In this document: positions 13,938-18,764 of the stretch, piece by piece
Numbering within the stretch: the stretch's first letter is position 1
Layout: each line of letters opens with the position of its first letter
Notes under the pieces: generated by a model
What the model was told of the DNA's origin: nothing
What the model saw: the letters and a program-made list of their open reading frames with translations, nothing else
Database searches by the model: none
Source: Kiritimatiellales bacterium
Lineage (GTDB): Bacteria; Verrucomicrobiota; Kiritimatiellia; Kiritimatiellales; Pontiellaceae
Assembly: GCA_015486775.1 (NCBI GenBank)
Contig: WFRA01000025.1
Span: forward strand, 1 to 18,764
Reading direction: 5' to 3'
DNA: 18,764 nt
Translations under genes and position numbers: made by a program

Positions 13938-15272
13938 ATGAAAAACAGATGGATAGGTATGGTCGGATTATCGGTGGTTGCCTTGATGGCCGGTGTGGCA
14001 GGGGCGGTTGGTGCGAATATGTTGACCAATGGCGGCTTTGAAATTCAGGGCTCCGGCGGCACCAACGATCCGGCCGGCTGGTTCCGGACGCATACGGAGT
14101 TTGTGGAGCGGATTGCGGACTCCAACCCGCCGCAGTATGGCGACTATGTGCTCCGTCGTCAGGATAGCATGGACAATTACCATTGGGCATCCCAGAAGGT
14201 GGCCATAACCGGCGGTGTCGAGTATGTTGCTTCAGCCGATTTCAAGTGTTTCTACCGTGGGGCGGCGGGGGAGGAAAAAGTTCTAATCTACATGGAGTGG
14301 CACGATTCCGGAGGAGCCTATCTTGGAAACGCATTTACCGAATATAAGAACGATGATCCCGAATATGCGGAGTGGAAGTGGGTTCATCGCTCCGTGACGG
14401 CGACCGCGCCCACGAACGCCGTCGAGGTCGAGGTGCGGGTTGAATCCCTGGCCGATGGGAACGGCGACAGCTCGATTATCGGGGACAACGTGGTTCTCAC
14501 CACGCCTCCGCCCAACCTGTTGGCGAACCCCTCCTTCGAAACGGAGGGGCCGGGCGGCCCTGAGGATCCCGACGGATGGAACCGGTCGAGTGCCGATTTT
14601 GTGAAGCGGTCTTCGGTAGACAGCGTCTGGACATTGAATTTGGACGATAGTCCCGACTGGCCTCTTTGGGCAGATCAGACGTTTTCTGCGACCCCCGGCG
14701 ACGAATTTACCGCTTCGGCACGCTTCAAGGCGTTTTTCAATGCCGGCGAAAGCGTTTCGGTTGATTTGATCTGGCTCGATTCGGGGGGTGCGGGGATCGG
14801 TACCAATTCGGCCGTGTATGCGCAGAGCGACGGCGATTATGCGAATTGGGCATGGACACCCCGCTCGGTAACCGCAATGGCTCCTGTTGGTACTGCCCAG
14901 GTTGTGTATAGGATAACCTCCCATCTTGCCGGGGGGAGCGATAGCGCGCTCTGGGCCGACGATGCAGGGCTGCGTTTTCTGGGTGCTAACCCGATGGTGC
15001 CGGCCACGATTCTTGGCTGGACGGCCGTTTCCAACGGCGTGATGGAGATGGTGGTTGACGCCCCGGGCTTTGCTGCCTTGTACCATCCCGAGGCCATCGC
15101 GGATCTGGTTGTTGGGTCGTGGACCAACGTGCCGCATTCGGCCACTGCCGGAGGCCCCTATGTTGTGACCAACCTGAGTTATTCCTCCACGGATGCCACC
15201 GGCACCAACGAGGTGATCTATCTGCAAACCCCTGCGGATAAGGAGTTTTTCAATATTGTCGGCCCGCAGTAG
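13938..15272 (+). CDS. Secreted protein with two carbohydrate-binding-type modules and C-terminal 'FFxIxGxQ' module
   Basis: The start at 13938 is fixed by AAGGAGG seven nt upstream and by the signal peptide that follows (MKNRWIGMVGLSVVALMAGV); the frame is open 90 bp further but without such a site. The 444-residue product has two tandem CBM4/9-like jelly-roll modules. Module 1 (28-186) opens 'MLTNGGFEIQGSGG' and contains 'WASQKVAITGG', 'EWHDSGG' and 'RSVTATAP'. Module 2 (193-348) opens 'LLANPSFETEGPGG' and contains 'WADQTFSATPGDEF', 'IWLDSGG' and 'RSVTAMAP'. Residues 355-444 form the same C-terminal module as the beta-helix protein at 5976-7184. No catalytic residues are recognised, so a glycan-binding or enzyme-docking role is likely. 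It diverges from the AraC-type gene with 146 bp between starts. Confidence 0.88.
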   Translation: MKNRWIGMVGLSVVALMAGVAGAVGANMLTNGGFEIQGSGGTNDPAGWFRTHTEFVERIADSNPPQYGDYVLRRQDSMDNYHWASQKVAITGGVEYVASADFKCFYRGAAGEEKVLIYMEWHDSGGAYLGNAFTEYKNDDPEYAEWKWVHRSVTATAPTNAVEVEVRVESLADGNGDSSIIGDNVVLTTPPPNLLANPSFETEGPGGPEDPDGWNRSSADFVKRSSVDSVWTLNLDDSPDWPLWADQTFSATPGDEFTASARFKAFFNAGESVSVDLIWLDSGGAGIGTNSAVYAQSDGDYANWAWTPRSVTAMAPVGTAQVVYRITSHLAGGSDSALWADDAGLRFLGANPMVPATILGWTAVSNGVMEMVVDAPGFAALYHPEAIADLVVGSWTNVPHSATAGGPYVVTNLSYSSTDATGTNEVIYLQTPADKEFFNIVGPQ

Positions 15273-15360
15273 TAGCCGGATCGCTCAAGGAACGTTTGGA
15301 ATGGAGCCGGAACCTTGGACACAAAGATGGTTGACGGCTGTTTTTCTAAAGGTTGGAAAG

Positions 15361-15387
15361 CGGGATTCCGCACTGTGCGGTATCCCG
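15361..15387. repeat. Intergenic hairpin between the two binding-module genes
   Basis: CGGGAT (15361-15366) pairs with ATCCCG (15382-15387) and CCGCA (15368-15372) with TGCGG (15376-15380), with one T-T mismatch between and a 3-nt loop. It lies midway between the stop at 15272 and the ATG at 15472. No T run follows, so it may be a processing or attenuating structure rather than a terminator. Confidence 0.5.
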
Positions 15388-15471
15388 GAAGGATAGGGAA
15401 AAAGCATTTGCCGGATCATAGGTTTCCCCATTCGGGGGGAACGCCGGGGAATGAAAAGAAGGAGAAGAGGT

Positions 15472-16104
15472 ATGAAGATGAGTATGGGAAAAGTAACGAT
15501 GGGCATTCTGTTTGCCTTCGCTGGCTTGGCCAGTGCCAACCTGTTGTACAATCCTAGCTTTGAAACAGAAGGCTCGGGGGGGGTCAAGGATGCCGATGGA
15601 TGGTTTCAGACGGCAAGCTGGGTGGAGCGGCTGTCCGACTCGTATGCACCCGATGGTGACTATGTGCTACAAATCGGCGATTCGGATAACGGCTGGCACT
15701 GGGCTTCTCAACGGGTTGCCGCAACGCCTGGCGACGAGTATACCGCCACGTCCCTGATCAAGGCCTATATGCCTTCAGGTTCGAATGGCGATGACGATGT
15801 TGCCTATATCTACATGGGCTGGATCGATTCAGGCGGTGCGGAAATCGGAAATGCCTTTAGCACCTATGAGAATTCCGATCCCGACTATGTGGATTTTGGA
15901 TGGGTGACCCGTTCCATAACCGCTACGGCTCCTGCCGGAACCGCTCAGGTTGAGGTGCGGGTGATGGGCTACATGCCCAACGACGACGGTACCAGCGGAA
16001 TGTGGTTCGATAATGCAGACCTGGTTCCTGAACCGGCTACATTTGGCCTGTTCGGTCTGATGGGCGGTGCCATGTTGTGGGCTCGCAGAAAGTTCCGTGT
16101 CTAG
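15472..16104 (+). CDS. Small PEP-CTERM protein with one carbohydrate-binding-type module
   Basis: I choose the ATG at 15472, preceded at 7 nt by AAGGAG; an ATG at 15451 would overlap that site. The 210-residue product has a signal peptide (1-22, ending 'FAGLASA'), one jelly-roll module (23-184) closely related to both modules of the upstream protein ('LLYNPSFETEGSGG', 'HWASQRVAATPGDEY', 'GWIDSGGAEIGNAF', 'RSITATAPAGTAQVEVRV'), and a PEP-CTERM tail: 'VPEPATFGLFGLMGG' from 185, a hydrophobic helix, then Arg-Arg-Lys at 205-207. Exosortase-dependent surface sorting is expected from the tail. It probably displays a glycan-binding module at the surface while the upstream 444-residue protein is released. 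A strong terminator follows 50 bp after the stop. Confidence 0.92.
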   Translation: MKMSMGKVTMGILFAFAGLASANLLYNPSFETEGSGGVKDADGWFQTASWVERLSDSYAPDGDYVLQIGDSDNGWHWASQRVAATPGDEYTATSLIKAYMPSGSNGDDDVAYIYMGWIDSGGAEIGNAFSTYENSDPDYVDFGWVTRSITATAPAGTAQVEVRVMGYMPNDDGTSGMWFDNADLVPEPATFGLFGLMGGAMLWARRKFRV

Positions 16105-16113
16105 GGCATGAAT

Positions 16114-16142
16114 GGGGTTTCTCCAATCTCTGGAGATTCCCC
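16114..16142 (+). terminator. First hairpin downstream of the small PEP-CTERM gene
   Basis: GGGG (16114-16117) pairs with CCCC (16139-16142) and TCTCCA (16120-16125) with TGGAGA (16131-16136), with a symmetric TT/TT internal loop and a 5-nt apex. It starts 9 nt after the stop codon and is followed by CAAAATC, not a T run. It probably acts as an mRNA 3'-end stabiliser with the terminator right behind it. Confidence 0.55.
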
Positions 16143-16154
16143 AAAATCAAGGTT

Positions 16155-16186
16155 CCGGTTCCCGGATGGGAACCGGTTTTTGTTTT
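16155..16186 (+). terminator. Rho-independent terminator
   Basis: CCGGTTCCC (16155-16163) pairs perfectly with GGGAACCGG (16168-16176) around the loop GGAT, and TTTTTGTTTTG follows immediately. This is a textbook intrinsic terminator, 50 bp after the PEP-CTERM stop. It separates that gene from the GH99/71-like gene. Confidence 0.92.
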
Positions 16187-16431
16187 GTTCATCGTTGCAC
16201 ATCGGATTTCGGGCAAGACCGGACGCAGGTTGCGGGCTACGGCGTGATGGGTCTGTGACCAGAAGGGATGGGGCTATCGCATGCGGTCTGCAAGAGGACA
16301 GTTCGCTCTCAAGCCAGTTTCGTGATTTGGGAAATCTTATTCGCACATCTAGGTTGTGCGGCTTCTGCGGGAGGGGTTAAACTGTCCACGAATCGCAGAA
16401 GAGCCATTAACCAATAGGAAGGGGAAAACAG
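16187..16431. other. Leader and control region of the GH99/71-like gene
   Basis: With the two hairpins before it, the gap between genes is 327 bp. This part holds the second copy of the 26-bp shared element (16319-16344) and, near the ATG, GGAAGGGG as ribosome site (10 nt upstream). I see no convincing -35/-10 pair and no small gene. Confidence 0.6.
16319..16344 (+). promoter_or_regulatory. 26-bp shared element, copy 2 (upstream of the GH99/71-like gene)
   Basis: This matches 11720-11745 at 22 of 26 bases; it has TTCGT and TTCGC half-sites whose starts are 21 bp apart. The central GATTTGGGAAATC is a perfect inverted repeat around GGG in this copy. It lies about 113 bp before the ATG, close to the 99-bp offset of copy 1. 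Confidence 0.5.
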
Positions 16432-18764
16432 ATGAAAACAGTAGAACGAAAAAAAGTGTCCCGAACCGTTGCGGCATCGCTTGTCGCCGTTGCCGGATTT
16501 GTCGCGGGCAGCAGCGCCCAGTTGATTTCCAACGGAAGTTTCGAGGATGACCCGCTGGGTACGTCGGTGAGTGTCACAACGAATGGCGTTATTGACGGAA
16601 CCACCTTTACAGGTTGGCGGATCTATTCCGTTGGGGAGCCGCCCGCTCCATTTACCGCAACCATCGTGTCCGATTCATCCGACGGCAACCAGGCCATGCG
16701 GCTGGACTGGTCGGACCTCTCCATTGGAGCGGACCACAGCCTCGATCGGGGAGGGAACACCATTCCTGTAATCAACACGAAATATACCCTTTTCTTCGAT
16801 GCGGCATGGATTAGCGGTTCGCCCGAGATCCAGATTGTTTTCGCGGAATATGGTGTGGATGGCGAATTTCTTGGCCAACAGCGGGTTATCGCCCGCACCA
16901 TCAACAGCCCGGACTATCAAGAATTTTCCGTGGATTGGACTCCGTTGAGCGGCGATGCGATCAGCCTGATCAACATTGCCTTCAAGCAAGTGGCTTCCGG
17001 ATCGGAAACCTCTTCGTCGATTCTTTTGGATAACGTTCGGTTCACACGGGACGATTTACCTGCCGATGGGCTATACACGCCGATGGCTTCTTTCAACAAA
17101 GCAGACCATGTGGTTAGCACGACCTTGTTCCAGTGGTATACCCCGACGGGCGGTCAGCTCGACGGCCCTTGGCTTCCCCTCGAAGGGCGCCCGTTGTGGA
17201 CGGGGCTTCCAGACTGGTGGGTGAAGCAGATCAAGCAGATGATGATGGCCAATATCGATGTTCTCAACGTCCAGCTGATCCCTGCATTCGAGCAGGAACG
17301 GATCAACCTCTTCAAGGCGCTGAACCAATTGCGCTACGAGGGATACGATGTGCCCAAGGTATCGCCGTTCCTCGACTCGAAGATTACATGGAACGGCACT
17401 TCCGTCGATGTAGCGACCGTGGCGGGCAAGGATGAGTTTGCCGACCAGTATATTCGCTTCTTCAACCAATACTATGGGGTCAATCAGGATGCAGATGCTG
17501 GCGACTACCTCGCCAAATACGACGACCAGCCGCTTCTTGGCGTCTATCGTGTGGAAACGGTTTTGACCAATGCCCCTTCGCTGACCCGCAACGATGTTAC
17601 GAGTCGGTTGTTGGCTGAATTTGGGTCGACCTCCCCGTTCACCAACGACATCTACATGGCCTCGGCGGAGTTTGATGATCCCACCATCTCCTTTTCCGAT
17701 GAGAAAAATAGCTGGTTTGGAGTGTTCGACTATTATCGGAAATCCACATGGGCTGGCGTGAATGCCGCGATGGTTAAACCGGGGTACTGGACTCAAAACT
17801 ATCAGAGCCCTGGCTACTTTTATCCGCGCGATGGCGGCAGCCACTATATCGATTCTTGGAATTCGGTGAATAGCGACAGCTCCCTCAACCGCGTCTATGT
17901 CGAAACGTGGAACGAGTATGACCAAGGTTCTGGAATCTATGCCGCGGATCCCACCAACTCGCCCTACATCGCGCCCGACAACACGAGCGGGAATACCGAC
18001 ACCTGGTCGAGCACCGACGACCCGTATGAATATATCCGCACCACGGCCGCCGGAGCAGCCGCGTTCAACGACGTTCCGGACAACGATGCGCAAATCATTT
18101 GGAACGACTTCCCGGACAGGATGTATGTCGGGCAGACGCAGGTGGTCACCGTGGTGGTGCGCAATGCGGGGGACATCTCCTGGACGGCCGCCGCTGGATA
18201 CCAGTTTGGCGACAAGGCGGGGGCATCGGCACTCTTCAGTACGAATCGCTACCTGCTCGACGACACTGCCGACGAGATTCCAATCTATGGAGGAATTTTC
18301 CGGGGGCGGCCCAAGGCCTTCCAGATCACCCTGATTGCACCTGCCACTCCAGGAACCTACGCGACCCACTGGGGCATGGTACAGGATGGCGGTGCCGGAT
18401 GGTTTGGTGCGGATTTGGCGCGCACCATCACGGTGTACGATCCCTTTGACATCCCGGTGCAGGTCGATCCCGAAGCCACCGTGCCGGATGGACACAATGT
18501 GGTCAGCTGGCTTTCCGGGGAGGGATGGGAGTATGCGGTTAGCTGGTCGCCGGATCTGGTGTACGAACCCTTTGTCTCGCTGGCAACAGGGATTCAGTGG
18601 CCGCAGTCGAGCTATACCGACCAGATCGTTCGGGCGGGTACAAAAGGATTCTACAAGGTGGACGTTGCCGTTGCGGTGCCCCCGGAGGTACCCATAAAAA
18701 ATCCCGGCTTTGAAGTTGCGGGAGCCGGGGGCGATTCGGACCCCGCCGATTGGTTCCGGACAAA
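16432..18764 (+). CDS. Secreted GH99/GH71-like multidomain protein (truncated at window end)
   Basis: The visible 777 residues start after GGAAGGGG with a signal peptide (1-29, 'VAGSSA'). Residues 30-204 are a CBM4/9-like jelly roll ('LISNGSFEDDPLGTSVSV' to 'ILLDNVRF') clearly paralogous to the one in the 1045-residue hydrolase. Residues 212-545 resemble the (beta/alpha)8 domain of GH99/GH71-type or DUF5010-type proteins: 'LFQWYTPTGG', 'LPDWWVKQIKQMMMANIDV', 'ALNQLRYEGYDVPKVSPFLD', and 'YVETWNEYDQGSGIY', where Glu491 or Glu495 may be catalytic. Residues 553-668 look like an NBR1-type Ig domain ('VVTVVVRNAGDISW', 'ATPGTYATHWGMVQDGG', 'WFGADLARTITV'). Residues 686-745 repeat the 'Y-A-V-S-W-S-P-D-L' module, and a second jelly roll begins at 754 ('IKNPGFEVAGAGG'). 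The family assignment is tentative; GH99/71 members act on alpha-mannan or alpha-glucan. The C-terminus is outside the window. Confidence 0.85.
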   Translation, partial: MKTVERKKVSRTVAASLVAVAGFVAGSSAQLISNGSFEDDPLGTSVSVTTNGVIDGTTFTGWRIYSVGEPPAPFTATIVSDSSDGNQAMRLDWSDLSIGADHSLDRGGNTIPVINTKYTLFFDAAWISGSPEIQIVFAEYGVDGEFLGQQRVIARTINSPDYQEFSVDWTPLSGDAISLINIAFKQVASGSETSSSILLDNVRFTRDDLPADGLYTPMASFNKADHVVSTTLFQWYTPTGGQLDGPWLPLEGRPLWTGLPDWWVKQIKQMMMANIDVLNVQLIPAFEQERINLFKALNQLRYEGYDVPKVSPFLDSKITWNGTSVDVATVAGKDEFADQYIRFFNQYYGVNQDADAGDYLAKYDDQPLLGVYRVETVLTNAPSLTRNDVTSRLLAEFGSTSPFTNDIYMASAEFDDPTISFSDEKNSWFGVFDYYRKSTWAGVNAAMVKPGYWTQNYQSPGYFYPRDGGSHYIDSWNSVNSDSSLNRVYVETWNEYDQGSGIYAADPTNSPYIAPDNTSGNTDTWSSTDDPYEYIRTTAAGAAAFNDVPDNDAQIIWNDFPDRMYVGQTQVVTVVVRNAGDISWTAAAGYQFGDKAGASALFSTNRYLLDDTADEIPIYGGIFRGRPKAFQITLIAPATPGTYATHWGMVQDGGAGWFGADLARTITVYDPFDIPVQVDPEATVPDGHNVVSWLSGEGWEYAVSWSPDLVYEPFVSLATGIQWPQSSYTDQIVRAGTKGFYKVDVAVAVPPEVPIKNPGFEVAGAGGDSDPADWFRT

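Noticed and set aside
17071..18495. 474-codon open frame on the minus strand opposite the GH99/71-like gene
   Set aside because: Its translation has no family features, and the plus frame continues through recognisable barrel and Ig-like domains.

Overview
The window looks like a carbohydrate-degradation locus from a PVC-group bacterium, most likely Kiritimatiellota or Verrucomicrobiota (inference; no rRNA or marker gene is present). The evidence is high-GC coding sequence, two proteins ending in PEP-CTERM sorting signals, secreted multidomain glycosidases carrying Asp-rich 'DPDGDSFGNWQEF'-type linkers, and no SusC/SusD pair. Eleven coding regions are supported, and two of them run off the window ends.

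Layout. Positions 1-8528 form a minus-strand block. In transcription order it holds a PEP-CTERM beta-helix protein (8528-7536), a paralogue with a different C-terminus (7184-5976), a GH89 alpha-N-acetylglucosaminidase (5807-3573), a 1045-residue chimera joining the same beta-helix domain to carbohydrate-binding, MBG-type and TIM-barrel hydrolase domains (3489-352), and the start of a second hydrolase related to that barrel (326 to beyond 1). A divergent control region (8529-8907) separates this block from a plus-strand pair: a cytoplasmic GH38-type alpha-mannosidase homologue (8908-11712) and a PfkB-family kinase (11819-12931). A convergent AraC-family regulator follows (13791-12958). The right end holds three secreted plus-strand genes: a double carbohydrate-binding-module protein (13938-15272), a small PEP-CTERM protein with one such module (15472-16104), and a large GH99/GH71-like secreted protein truncated by the window edge (16432 onward).

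How the genes may work together (inference). Secreted enzymes (GH89, two unassigned TIM-barrel hydrolases, a GH99/71-like protein) would open a mannose/GlcNAc-containing glycan. Surface-sorted PEP-CTERM and binding-module proteins would hold substrate or enzymes at the cell. The cytoplasmic GH38 homologue and the sugar kinase would process imported products, under AraC-type control. No transporter, sulfatase or exosortase is in the window.

Main points for follow-up: the GH38 protein has His where the family's catalytic nucleophile/zinc-ligand Asp is expected; one beta-helix domain occurs three times with three different C-terminal endings and nearly identical DNA in two copies; the barrel of the 1045-residue protein and its truncated neighbour form a hydrolase pair I cannot place in a known GH family; a 26-bp element with 21-bp-spaced half-sites lies upstream of two genes; and a 25-bp hairpin, continuous only in plus-strand RNA, lies in an intergenic region.
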